DNA of 47,582 nucleotides from Bacillota bacterium (GTDB lineage Bacteria; Bacillota; Clostridia; Christensenellales; Aristaeellaceae). The stretch's first letter is position 1; every line of letters begins with the position of its first letter. This document shows, in pieces, positions 16,098 through 24,404 of the stretch. The notes under the pieces are model-generated. The model saw only the letters and a program-made list of their open reading frames with translations, did no database searches and was not told the origin of the DNA. The DNA is taken from NCBI GenBank assembly GCA_023460055.1, contig JAEWRJ010000187.1, positions 1 to 47,582 on the forward strand, read 5' to 3'. The translations under genes were made by a program, and so were the position numbers.

Positions 16098-16940
16098 TTA
16101 TCTCAATTCGGTCGTGGGGATGCCGTCCATATCGTCAAAGGCCTGGTTCTCGCCGCCCATGGCCCAGATGAAGGTGTAGCTGGCGGTGCCGGCGCCCGCG
16201 TGGATGCTCCAGGAGGGGCTGATCACCGCCTGCTCGTTTTGCATGACGACGTGCCGCGTCTCCTTGCCCTCGCCCATCATGTGGAAGACCACGTTGTTTT
16301 CAGGGATATCAAAGTAGAAATACACTTCCATCCGGCGCTCGTGGGTATGCACGGGCATGGTGTTCCATACGCTGCCGGGCTCCAGCACCGTCAGGCCCAT
16401 GGACAGCTGGCAGGTCTTGAGCACATCGGGGTGGATGAACTGATTGATCACGCGCTTGTTGCTGGTTTCCAGGCTGCCCAGAGGCTTCTTGGCCGCCTCG
16501 GCAATGGTGATCAGCTTGTTTTCATAGGCGCAGTGCGCGGGCGCCGACACCATGTAGTACTTGGCCGGGTTGCCCGCGTCCTTTGAGGCAAAGCTTACCT
16601 CCCTGTTGCCCTTTGTCAGGTAGAGGCAATCCTTGCGGCCCAGGGTATACACCTGGCCGTCGGCCGTGATCGTGCCTTCGCCGCCCAGGTTGAAGATGCC
16701 GATCTCCCTGCGCTCCAGGAAAAAGCCTGTGCCGAAGTTCTTCCAGACGTCGATGCCCTGGTCGATGGATACAGGCTTTGATGCGGGCATGCAGCCCAGG
16801 GTGACCATACGGTCCACATGGCTGTACACGCAGGTCAGCGTGTCCGGCAGGAACAGGGTATCGATCAGGAACTCCTTCCTGACCTCCTCGGTGGTGTAGC
16901 GCTTGAAATCCCTTTGGTTGCATGAGTAGCGAATGTCCAT
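16098..16940 (-). CDS. kduI: 5-dehydro-4-deoxy-D-glucuronate isomerase
   Basis: A 280-residue cupin, normal KduI length. It isomerises 5-keto-4-deoxyuronate, which forms spontaneously from the unsaturated uronic acid released by the GH88 enzyme, to 2,5-diketo-3-deoxygluconate. The zinc-site region MPVHTHERRMEVYFY and a later His in SWSIHAGAG are intact, as is IDQGIDVWKNFG near residue 81. AGGAGGTTTGAT, overlapping the end of the previous gene, serves as its ribosome binding site; the gap between the two genes is one base. Confidence 0.95.
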   Translation of the reverse strand: MDIRYSCNQRDFKRYTTEEVRKEFLIDTLFLPDTLTCVYSHVDRMVTLGCMPASKPVSIDQGIDVWKNFGTGFFLERREIGIFNLGGEGTITADGQVYTLGRKDCLYLTKGNREVSFASKDAGNPAKYYMVSAPAHCAYENKLITIAEAAKKPLGSLETSNKRVINQFIHPDVLKTCQLSMGLTVLEPGSVWNTMPVHTHERRMEVYFYFDIPENNVVFHMMGEGKETRHVVMQNEQAVISPSWSIHAGAGTASYTFIWAMGGENQAFDDMDGIPTTELR

Positions 16941-16941
16941 A

Positions 16942-17733
16942 TCAAACCTCCTGTGCTTGTGCCGCGTCCTGCCCCCAGACCTCCCACTGGCGCAGCGCCG
17001 GGAAGGCGGAGGGCTTGTCGCATTTTAATAATCGTTCCAATCGTATCCATGATACCCGATGCGTGCCGCCCAATGCAACCCGCTGCGGGCCTTCGATGCC
17101 CTCCAGGGGGAAAGTGAGGCTGGTGCCGTCCGACAGCACAGCCGTGGCTTCCACCCACCAGGCATCGTGCGGAAAATCCGCGCGCAGGTAGAGCACCATC
17201 TCATCGATCAGCACCTCGCGGCCAAAATCCAGCGTGATGAAGGCGTCCGTCCTGGCGCCTATGCCCCAGCTCTGGTAGGGCCACTTGCCGTGGCCGTCCG
17301 CGATGCGCAGGCCATCGATCACGTTTCTAGCCGCGAACACGCTTTCATCCCGGGTCTCCACATTGGCCCAAATGTGCGGGTAAGCCCGCGATTCGCCCCG
17401 CTGATCAGCAGGGTTGAGCGCCAGATTGCGATAGCCGCGATGCAGGTCCGGCCGGAGAGACAGGACGTGCTCATCCCCCGTAAACGCGCCGGGCAGGTAG
17501 GCATCCGGGCCGTCGCCCGAAAGCGGCAGACGGTACACCATCTCCCCCGAGGGTACATAGAGGCGGGCCGGCATGATGGCCTGATCCGCCTGCAGCTCGA
17601 TGTAGGGCGTATCGCAAACCACGCGGATCTCATCCCCGGGCTTGTACTTCCCCCGGTAGTACAGCTGGACATCGCTTTCACCGGCCTTCTCTTGCAGCAG
17701 CTTGCTTCCTCGCCAGATCGACAGCTTGTTCAC
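16942..17733 (-). CDS. Unrecognised 263-residue protein, probable beta-sandwich (discoidin-like C-terminus)
   Basis: I do not recognise this as a named enzyme. The first ~95 residues form a strand-rich module with YYRGKYKPGDEI and MPARLYVPSGEMVYRLP. Residues about 115-240 look like a discoidin (F5/8 type C)-like sandwich: FAARNVIDGLRIADGHGKWP, then TDAFITLDFGREVLIDEMVLYLR and VSWIRLERL. That resembles sugar-binding modules, yet no signal peptide is present, so it should act in the cytoplasm. It starts with GTG overlapping the GH88 stop (GTGA) and is followed by kduI after one base. The tight coupling makes a role in the same pathway likely: a binding partner, an accessory unit, or an uncharacterised enzyme. 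Confidence 0.75.
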   Translation of the reverse strand: MNKLSIWRGSKLLQEKAGESDVQLYYRGKYKPGDEIRVVCDTPYIELQADQAIMPARLYVPSGEMVYRLPLSGDGPDAYLPGAFTGDEHVLSLRPDLHRGYRNLALNPADQRGESRAYPHIWANVETRDESVFAARNVIDGLRIADGHGKWPYQSWGIGARTDAFITLDFGREVLIDEMVLYLRADFPHDAWWVEATAVLSDGTSLTFPLEGIEGPQRVALGGTHRVSWIRLERLLKCDKPSAFPALRQWEVWGQDAAQAQEV

Positions 17734-18875
17734 GCCTCTCCTCCTGTTCTTTTGTCAGAAAACCACAGCCGGGCTTCCCTGCCCGTCAGCCTCAGGATGG
17801 CCTCCACAAAAAAGTAATCGCCATACATGATGTTGACATGCCGCCCCGCGCCGTCGTCATTGTAGGAGGCGGTGCACTTGGTGAGGATGCCGGGCATGTC
17901 GCTTTGGAAGTCGGCACTCAGCTCCGCCATCGCTTTAAGCATACGCAGCGCTGCGGCGCGGAAGGCCCCTGCCTCAGCCTTGACCTCCGCCATGCCGGCC
18001 AGTTCCAGCAGGCCGCAGGAAGCGCAGGCGGCGGCGATGTTGTCGATGCGCTCCTCACCCGCGGGCTGCCTGAAATCACTGTCCGTCAGGCCGTCGGGCC
18101 GGATTTGACTGATGAAGTAGCGCGCGATGCGCAGGGCCGCCTCCAGATAGCGCGCCTCCCCGGTATAGCGGTAGCTGATGGCAAAACCATACAGCGCCCA
18201 GGCCTGCCCGCGGCTCCAGCTGGAGCCCTTGGCATAGCCCTGGCCCGCCGGCGCGTCCAGCGCCTCGCCGGTCAGGGGATCAAAAATAACGATATGGTTG
18301 CAGCTTCCGTCCGGGCGAACAAACTCCCTCAGGGTGGTATCCGCGTGGATGCGGGCGATGTTGTCAAAACGCGGATCGCCCGTCTGCTCGCTGGCCCAGT
18401 ACAGCAGGCTCAGGTTCATCATGCAGTCGATGATGGCCCAGCCGGGGCGGTTCTGATTCCAGGCGGAGATATAGCCCACCGGGTTGAAGCGCCCCGCCAG
18501 CAGGTTGGCGGCATGCAGGGTATGGCGCCTGGCTTCCTCATCCCCATCGTGGCGGTAGTGCGCGCCGCAGGACAATAGATACATAAAGCCGACATCGTGG
18601 TTAAGCAGCTCAAAACGGGAAAGCTCCGCTACCAGCAGCTCCTCCACGCGCAGCGCCTCCTGCTTGAACACAGGAAGCCCGCTCGCCCCGTACAGCTGCC
18701 ACATCAGCCCGGGCCAGAAGCCGCCGGTCCACCAACTGTTGCCGTCCCAGGGCGCGCCGATCCATCGGCCCTGCGCCCCCTGATAGGGGATGATGCCCTG
18801 ATCGGCGGCCAGGGCTGCCGACCGCTGGTATTTACCCACAATTTTCCCTAATACTTCTTCACTCCACGCCTGCAT
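17730..18875 (-). CDS. GH88 unsaturated glucuronyl/galacturonyl hydrolase
   Basis: A 381-residue (alpha/alpha)6-barrel enzyme. It removes the 4,5-unsaturated uronic acid from the non-reducing end of lyase products by hydrating the double bond. D94 in LNHDVGFM and D150 in WAIIDCMMN correspond in position to the two catalytic Asp residues of the Bacillus enzyme (D88, D149). Conserved GGFWPGLMWQLY and SSWSRGQAWALYG are present. No signal peptide, so it acts inside the cell. GGAGGTGCAGCGCT precedes the ATG; it overlaps the DUF2264 gene by 17 bases. The released sugar feeds KduI and KduD, encoded downstream. GH105 is the main alternative family but the motifs favour GH88. Confidence 0.9.
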   Translation of the reverse strand: MQAWSEEVLGKIVGKYQRSAALAADQGIIPYQGAQGRWIGAPWDGNSWWTGGFWPGLMWQLYGASGLPVFKQEALRVEELLVAELSRFELLNHDVGFMYLLSCGAHYRHDGDEEARRHTLHAANLLAGRFNPVGYISAWNQNRPGWAIIDCMMNLSLLYWASEQTGDPRFDNIARIHADTTLREFVRPDGSCNHIVIFDPLTGEALDAPAGQGYAKGSSWSRGQAWALYGFAISYRYTGEARYLEAALRIARYFISQIRPDGLTDSDFRQPAGEERIDNIAAACASCGLLELAGMAEVKAEAGAFRAAALRMLKAMAELSADFQSDMPGILTKCTASYNDDGAGRHVNIMYGDYFFVEAILRLTGREARLWFSDKRTGGEA

Positions 18876-20649
18876 AGCGCTGCACCTCCAAAGGCATATT
18901 CTCCCACAGGCTCCGCCCGCCGGTCTGGGTCCCCAGCACCGCGCACACCAGCACGCTCTCCCCCTTTAATAGCCTGGCGGTCAGCGTGGGCAGGAAGGTG
19001 CGGGGGGCCATCAGGTTGGTATTGGGCTCCGGTATGACGACCAGGGCCCCGCCATAACCCTTGAGTGCCTTGATGCCGCTGAGCCCCCAGGGCGCCTGCG
19101 CCAGGGCTTCTTCATTTGTCTGGGAAACCAGCGCCTTGCCCCCGCCGTCTCTTGAGATGGCATAGCCGCCTTCCGCGGCATACAGCTCCCTGTCGGATTT
19201 GATCCGGTGGATACGCACATGCCATTCCCCCAGGGAGATCAGGGTGCTTTCCACCTCCACGCCGGCAAAGGGTTTCCACACGGAGATCACGCGGTCAGGG
19301 AGCAGCTGATACTCACCGCAGCCGTAGCGGGGATGATAGGTATCCCCGTCCTCGCTAAGCGCCAGCATGTTATCAAACGCCCCGCCCCGCAATAGCTTCT
19401 GCGCCTTGGACACGCTGAAGCCGAACACGGTGGAGTAGACGAACTTTTCATACTTCGCCTCGTCATGGGAATGCTCATGCGCGCGGTTGCCGGCTGTAAA
19501 GGCCATCACATGGCTGCCGTCCCCGCTGCGCGCGATCAGCATGCGGGCATGGGGCTGCAGGGTGAGCGCGGGCACCTCCGGCTCCTTTTCCTCCGCCTGC
19601 CAGAAGGGGTGATCCGCAGGCAATGCCAGGCAGGCAAAGGCCTTCATCGCCCAGTAGGGCGAGCCGGGGGCATTGTAGCCTTCCGCCAGGTGCAGGTTGG
19701 GGTAGGCGTAGCCGATGGTCAGCACGCCGTCCCGGGTGAAGATGGGCTTTTCAAACCAGCGGCGCATGTTCCCGAGCAGCAGATGCTTCATCATGCCCCA
19801 GTCCGCGTCCCCCTCCGGGTCTTCCGCCAGCGCCAGCGCAGCGTAGAAAGCGCCCTGCGCGAAGCGGTAGGTGAGGCTGCGCCCGTAGGGCAGCGCCTCG
19901 CCCTTGCTGTCAAACCAGCAGGCAAAGTCCAGGGCCATCTTGCGGCTTCGATTCAGGTATTCCCGGCTGCGGGCGGGGTCCTTGTCCTTCATCACCCTGG
20001 CGTACACCAGGCCATAGTAGTGGAAAGCCCACATGGTGTAATACTCGCGCTGGTTTGTATAGTCAAAGTACCAGCCATCGCCCTCATAGTGTTCCTCGAT
20101 CATGGCGAGGTCCTTTTCCATGCGCTCCTCGGGGTAGGGCAGGCCGTTTTGCATAAAGCCTAGATTGACCAGCACGCGGAAGAAGGTCCAGTTGTTCTTT
20201 GGCATATCATGGCTGTTGATCTGGTCCAGCCAGGCGTAGAGGTTCTTCTGCGCTGCCTCGGGCAGCTCCCGGTAGAACGCGGCCGGCGCCAGCGCCATGC
20301 CCATGCCCATCACGGCCATCTCGACCAGGCGCTGATCATAATCCTCCACCTCTCCCCAGTATTCCGGGTGCGCGGGATCAACGCCATTTATCAGCCCCTC
20401 GCGCCACTTTTCCCAGAAAGGGGCGACCAAAGCGCACTCCCCCGCCAGCATAGGCACGATGGCCCACAGCGCGCGGGCAAAGCCCTCCATGTCGGCGATA
20501 GCGGCAGGGTAAACAGCGCCGGTCTCCCCCAGGTGAAGCCCGGCACGGCCGGGGCTGAGCAGAGGAAGAAGGGGGCTAAGCAGCTGAACTGCCGCCAGTT
20601 CCACATCCGCGCGGGTGCGCAGGGGGTTATGCTGTACAGGATTAGCCAC
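18859..20649 (-). CDS. DUF2264 family protein, probable glycoside hydrolase
   Basis: A 596-residue protein of the DUF2264 family; from memory some members are placed in a glucuronidase family (GH154). The N-terminal ~360 residues form an (alpha/alpha) toroid-like domain with MPKNNWTFFRVLVNLG near residue 150, GDGWYFDY and YPNLHLAEGYNAPGSPYWAM near 312. The C-terminal part is strand-rich, beginning AFTAGNRAHEHSHDEAKYEKF (His-rich). No signal peptide. It starts with GTG after AAGGAGATCATGCC; an ATG two bases upstream is out of frame. It overlaps the lyase gene by eight bases and the GH88 gene by 17 bases, so it probably acts on the same oligosaccharide. Confidence 0.85.
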   Translation of the reverse strand: MANPVQHNPLRTRADVELAAVQLLSPLLPLLSPGRAGLHLGETGAVYPAAIADMEGFARALWAIVPMLAGECALVAPFWEKWREGLINGVDPAHPEYWGEVEDYDQRLVEMAVMGMGMALAPAAFYRELPEAAQKNLYAWLDQINSHDMPKNNWTFFRVLVNLGFMQNGLPYPEERMEKDLAMIEEHYEGDGWYFDYTNQREYYTMWAFHYYGLVYARVMKDKDPARSREYLNRSRKMALDFACWFDSKGEALPYGRSLTYRFAQGAFYAALALAEDPEGDADWGMMKHLLLGNMRRWFEKPIFTRDGVLTIGYAYPNLHLAEGYNAPGSPYWAMKAFACLALPADHPFWQAEEKEPEVPALTLQPHARMLIARSGDGSHVMAFTAGNRAHEHSHDEAKYEKFVYSTVFGFSVSKAQKLLRGGAFDNMLALSEDGDTYHPRYGCGEYQLLPDRVISVWKPFAGVEVESTLISLGEWHVRIHRIKSDRELYAAEGGYAISRDGGGKALVSQTNEEALAQAPWGLSGIKALKGYGGALVVIPEPNTNLMAPRTFLPTLTARLLKGESVLVCAVLGTQTGGRSLWENMPLEVQRYAGVE

Positions 20650-22471
20650 GGCATGATCTCCTTGTTATATCAAATTTCATATCATAGCGCGTTTGCCCGC
20701 CATAGGTCAGGCTGACGCGCCAAAGCGTACGATAGTTCCGCGCCATCCGCGGGTCGGTGATAGGGATCTCCTCGCAGTGCCAGACAGCCCCCCGGGGAAC
20801 CGTCATCGACATCCCGCCCGCCTCCGCCGTGGCGGTCTGATCATCGTAGCGCGGCTCGTGCGCGAACATGAAGACCCAGGTGATATCCGTCCGTTCCTTC
20901 AGCTCCACGCGGTCGTGAAGCATCAGCCCACCCTCCCCGAGCCCAAAACTCCTGACAAAGCTGAGAAGCCCGGCTTCCGCTGGGTAGGCATCGGCCAGTT
21001 CCAGAACCGCGCCCCGCTCATCCGCCTCCAGCACCCGGGCAGCGTACTCACGGCCCTCATGCTGTTCCATCCCGCCGATCAGCGGGACGTTGTGGTACAT
21101 GGAGCGGGTGTTCCACAGCGTGTAGCGCTCCGGCCCGAAGGTCTTGGCGGTGTAGACCAGGTTACCCGCGTCAATGATCTGCGGCTGGCCGTCCAGGTAC
21201 AGGAGGAAGCTGCCCAAATCGTTGTGGTTGTGGCTCTCCCCGTTGTGCCCGCCCTTGATGGCGGCATACCAGCCGCCTCTGCGCCAGGCATAGACCTGAA
21301 GATCCGGGAGGGCGACATATTCGGGCGGTGTAGCCTCTTCCGCCGCTTCCCAGCTGCCGAACAGGGCCCATAGCACCCTGTTCATCTGGGGCGTATCAAG
21401 CGGGCGGATGCCCGTCCGCTCCTTCATGACCGCCTGACCCAGCGCCATGAGGTCCTTATCCCCCACGCGCTCCCCGTAGCGGCACAGCGAGCTGCCGTCA
21501 AGGTGCGGCTTGGCGTCGCAATCGGCAAAGTTCCAGTACCAGGGACCGTGGATATGCGCCTGCAGCGGGAAGCGCCCGATAGCCCTTATTTGGGGTTCAC
21601 GGAACAGGTCAATTGCCCCGTCGGTGGCGTGGTACAGGCTGTCCAGGCAGTCAAACAGCGAGGCGCCCGCCATGTTCCAGTAGGCGCAGCCCTCATCGCA
21701 GCCGCCGTCATCCGGGATGGTCGCGATATAGCGGTCCAGCATCCGCATCGCGCGGATGAGCCCCTGCGCCGCGCGCAGGCCGTCATCCATCACCAGCAGA
21801 AGGCTGTCGATGATGTTGGAGAGGATCCAGGGCGTCCAGTTGTTGATGTCACGGCGGATCATCCCCATCCACCAGAAATCGTCCCGGGTGAAAAAGGGCA
21901 GGAAGATCCGGCGTTCCAGTTCCAGCTTTACCCTTCTCACGATCAAGGGCGATACCCGATCCAGCCTGTCCCCAAGAAGACGAACAATATAAGAAAGCGT
22001 AGCCGCGGTCTGTGCCGCGAAGAGGTCAATATAGGGGTTCTGGGCATCCGGCAGGGGGCGCTCACAGGCCGGCGGCATGCCCTCATGGCTGCTGCCGTTA
22101 TGGGCGCTGACCACCCAGCTGGTTTCCTCGCAGATGCACCACAGGCCGTCGATGACAGCGTCCAGATAGGCAGCGTCGTCTTCCTTCACGCAGGCGGCCA
22201 GCGCCGCCCCCATCAGCCGCTCGCGCCGCTGAAAATAGGGCTTTTCCCAGGCCTGCCTGTCCCCCTCACGGGCATAGGCCAGGAACCGGGTGGCAGAAAG
22301 CATTGGATAGCCTGCCCGCGCCTCTTCCCCCCAGCGGAGCAGATGGCTTTTGATATCTTCAGACAAATTTTCCCAGCGCTCCCGCTCGCCCGAGGCGGGA
22401 AAGCGCAAGCGCCTGTCCTTTCCGATCAGCAGGCGGGACAGCGCCGCGGCATCATCAAAACGTTCAAACAT
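20642..22471 (-). CDS. Heparinase II/III-like polysaccharide lyase, cytoplasmic
   Basis: A 609-residue protein with the heparinase II/III architecture: an N-terminal alpha-toroid (about residues 1-360, with RRDINNWTPWILSN near 210) and a C-terminal beta-sheet domain. The signature GHNGESHNHNDLGSF near residue 408 and DAGNLVYTAKTFGPERYTLW carry the expected His and Tyr candidates. Such enzymes cleave uronic acid-containing chains by beta-elimination, leaving the unsaturated ends that GH88 enzymes remove. There is no signal peptide, so it probably acts on imported oligosaccharides. The PL family (12, 15, 17, 21 or other) cannot be assigned by eye. It follows the permease gene by three bases; RBS AAGGGATGAG spans that junction. 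Confidence 0.85.
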   Translation of the reverse strand: MFERFDDAAALSRLLIGKDRRLRFPASGERERWENLSEDIKSHLLRWGEEARAGYPMLSATRFLAYAREGDRQAWEKPYFQRRERLMGAALAACVKEDDAAYLDAVIDGLWCICEETSWVVSAHNGSSHEGMPPACERPLPDAQNPYIDLFAAQTAATLSYIVRLLGDRLDRVSPLIVRRVKLELERRIFLPFFTRDDFWWMGMIRRDINNWTPWILSNIIDSLLLVMDDGLRAAQGLIRAMRMLDRYIATIPDDGGCDEGCAYWNMAGASLFDCLDSLYHATDGAIDLFREPQIRAIGRFPLQAHIHGPWYWNFADCDAKPHLDGSSLCRYGERVGDKDLMALGQAVMKERTGIRPLDTPQMNRVLWALFGSWEAAEEATPPEYVALPDLQVYAWRRGGWYAAIKGGHNGESHNHNDLGSFLLYLDGQPQIIDAGNLVYTAKTFGPERYTLWNTRSMYHNVPLIGGMEQHEGREYAARVLEADERGAVLELADAYPAEAGLLSFVRSFGLGEGGLMLHDRVELKERTDITWVFMFAHEPRYDDQTATAEAGGMSMTVPRGAVWHCEEIPITDPRMARNYRTLWRVSLTYGGQTRYDMKFDITRRSCRG

Positions 22472-22474
22472 GGC

Positions 22475-23338
22475 TCATCCCTTGAGGCCCGTTGTGGCGA
22501 TGCCTTCGATAAAGTATTTCTGCAGGGAGAGGAACACGACGGATACGGGGATCAAAGAGCACAGCGAAGCCGCCATGATCAGGTGATAATCTGCCGAATA
22601 GGCTTGGATAAAGCGACGCAGGCCCACCTGGATGGTCTTGTTGGCGTCGGAGGTCAGATAGATCATCGGGCCCATGTAGTCATTCCAGGTGTTGACGAAG
22701 GTGAAGATCGCCAGCGTCGCGATGGCCGGCTTGCTCAGGGGCAGGATGATCCTGGCCCAGATGCCGTACTCGTTGAGGCCGTCGATGCGCGCCGCCTCGT
22801 TGAGCTCATTAGGTATGCCCAGATAGAACTGGCGCATCAGAAAAACGCCGAATGCCGAGAAGGATTGCAGGATGACCAGCGCCCAGATGGTATCGCTCAG
22901 GCCAAAGGAGCGCATCATGATGAACTGCGGCAGCATATACACCTGCCACGGCACGGCGATGGTGCCGATATAGAGCATGAACATCAGATCCCGCCCTTTG
23001 AACCGCATTTTGGCAAAGGCATAGGCCGCGAACGAAGAAGTGATGATCTGCATCAAGGTGACGACGGCTGCCACGATCGCGGTATTTTTAAAATAGGTCA
23101 GCAGGGCCACCTTATCCCAGATGGCACTGTAGTTTTCCCAGTGAAATGTCTGAGGCACCCAGCGCATGGGGATGCTGAATACATCCGCGCTGGTTTTCAA
23201 AGAAGAAGACAGCATCCACACAAAGGGGATGAGCGCGATGGCCGCGAAGAAGATCAGCAGCGCGTATTTGAGCGCGCTGAGCAGCGCGCGCTTGCCATGT
23301 CCGGGCTGCCGGGTAAGTTTTAAAGAAGTATCCGTCAT
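22475..23338 (-). CDS. Sugar ABC transporter permease (MalG type)
   Basis: A 287-residue membrane protein with six predicted helices. The EAA loop that contacts the ATPase reads EAARIDGLNEYGIWARIILP, near residue 185, and the C-terminus QKYFIEGIATTGLKG is typical of MalG/LacG-type subunits of the CUT1 family. It pairs with the MalF-type permease upstream. No ATPase gene lies in the operon, so a shared MsmX-like ATPase encoded elsewhere is expected. GAGGGGG precedes the ATG. Confidence 0.92.
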   Translation of the reverse strand: MTDTSLKLTRQPGHGKRALLSALKYALLIFFAAIALIPFVWMLSSSLKTSADVFSIPMRWVPQTFHWENYSAIWDKVALLTYFKNTAIVAAVVTLMQIITSSFAAYAFAKMRFKGRDLMFMLYIGTIAVPWQVYMLPQFIMMRSFGLSDTIWALVILQSFSAFGVFLMRQFYLGIPNELNEAARIDGLNEYGIWARIILPLSKPAIATLAIFTFVNTWNDYMGPMIYLTSDANKTIQVGLRRFIQAYSADYHLIMAASLCSLIPVSVVFLSLQKYFIEGIATTGLKG

Positions 23339-23354
23339 ATCAGCGCCCCCTCTC

Positions 23355-24302
23355 TCACATGTAGTTGACCCATTTTTTCTCAGCCCGGAACTGGATGGCG
23401 GTCACCAGCAGAACGATCACCAGCAGCACCATGGACACCGCGCTGGCCACGCCGTATTGGGCCGAGGTGGCGACCCCTTCCGCGCCGAAGCTGAGCTCAA
23501 AGATATAGCTGACCAGCATCTTGGTGGAGCGGCCCGGCCCGCCCTGGGTCATGATGGCAACCACGTCATAGATCTTAAAGCAGCTGATCACCATCATGAT
23601 CGACACAAAGAAAGTGGTGGGGGTCAGCATGGGCAGGGTGATCTTCCAAAACCTTTGCCATCCGCTGGCGCCGTCCACCGTCGCGGCCTCATACAGTTCA
23701 TTCGGCACGCCCTGCAAACCCGCCAGGTACATCACCATATAATAGCCCGCGCTGCGCCAGACACCGACGATGATGATGGCCCAGATGGCCAGATCCCGGC
23801 TGGAGGTCCAGCTCTTGCCGATGGTCACGCCGAAGGCCGCCAGGATCTGGTTGACGGGGCCTGTTTTCATTAACAGAAAGTTCCAGCACACGCAGATAGC
23901 GACCAGGGAGGCGACATAGGGAAAAAAGAAAACGGTGCGGAAGAACCTGGCACCCTTGACCGCCTTGTTGAGCACCATGGCCAGGCCCAGCGAGCAGGCG
24001 ATGGTCAACGGCACAGTCGCCAGCGTATAGTACATGGTATTTCTCAGCGAAATGCCCAGGTTGCTTTTGGTGAAGCTGAAATCCTTGAATATAAAGCGGA
24101 AATTTTCCAGGCCGGCCCAGGTGATGGTGGCGCCGCCGCCCCAGTTCATAAACGACAGCCCAATGGAGAAAACCACCGGGACCAGGGTAAACAGTATGAA
24201 GCCTAAAAAGTTGGGGGCAAGGAAGGAATACGCGATCAAAGTGTTTCGCTTTTCCAGCTTGCTCATCTTCTTTTTAGGTTGCGTGGCGGTGCTTTGTACC
24301 AT
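23355..24302 (-). CDS. Sugar ABC transporter permease (MalF type)
   Basis: A 315-residue membrane protein of the CUT1 family. After a short basic N-terminus (KKKMSKLEKRN) come six helices; the EAA loop reads YEAATVDGASGWQRFWKITLP near residue 210, followed by the family motif TQGGPGRSTKMLVSYIF. It forms the membrane channel with the MalG-type partner. The start at 24302 is set by AGGAGGGCCTGCCGG; the longer in-frame start at 24332 would include this site. It is separated from the binding-protein gene by a hairpin-containing gap of about 100 bases. Confidence 0.92.
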   Translation of the reverse strand: MVQSTATQPKKKMSKLEKRNTLIAYSFLAPNFLGFILFTLVPVVFSIGLSFMNWGGGATITWAGLENFRFIFKDFSFTKSNLGISLRNTMYYTLATVPLTIACSLGLAMVLNKAVKGARFFRTVFFFPYVASLVAICVCWNFLLMKTGPVNQILAAFGVTIGKSWTSSRDLAIWAIIIVGVWRSAGYYMVMYLAGLQGVPNELYEAATVDGASGWQRFWKITLPMLTPTTFFVSIMMVISCFKIYDVVAIMTQGGPGRSTKMLVSYIFELSFGAEGVATSAQYGVASAVSMVLLVIVLLVTAIQFRAEKKWVNYM

Positions 24303-24341
24303 CCGGCAGGCCCTCCTGTGACGTATCAGCATTAACTGAAA

Positions 24342-24376
24342 GCAGGGGAAGCGGCATACGGGCCGCTTTCCCCTGC
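24342..24376 (-). other. Intercistronic hairpin after the binding-protein gene
   Basis: Arms 24342-24355 and 24362-24376 (GCAGGGGAAGCGGC against GCCGCTTTCCCCTGC, one bulged base) form a strong stem in the 102-base gap between binding protein and permease. No T-run follows on the minus strand, so it is more likely an mRNA-stabilising or attenuating element than a full terminator. Confidence 0.7.
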
Positions 24377-24404
24377 CTTCAAATACCTTGGGGTTCAGTG
24401 CTGT

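Noticed and set aside
21503..23323. 606-residue open frame on the plus strand, antisense to the lyase and permease genes
   Set aside because: It is a GC-driven shadow: His/Gln/Gly/Asp-rich with no domain, while the minus strand has clear enzymes with good start sites.
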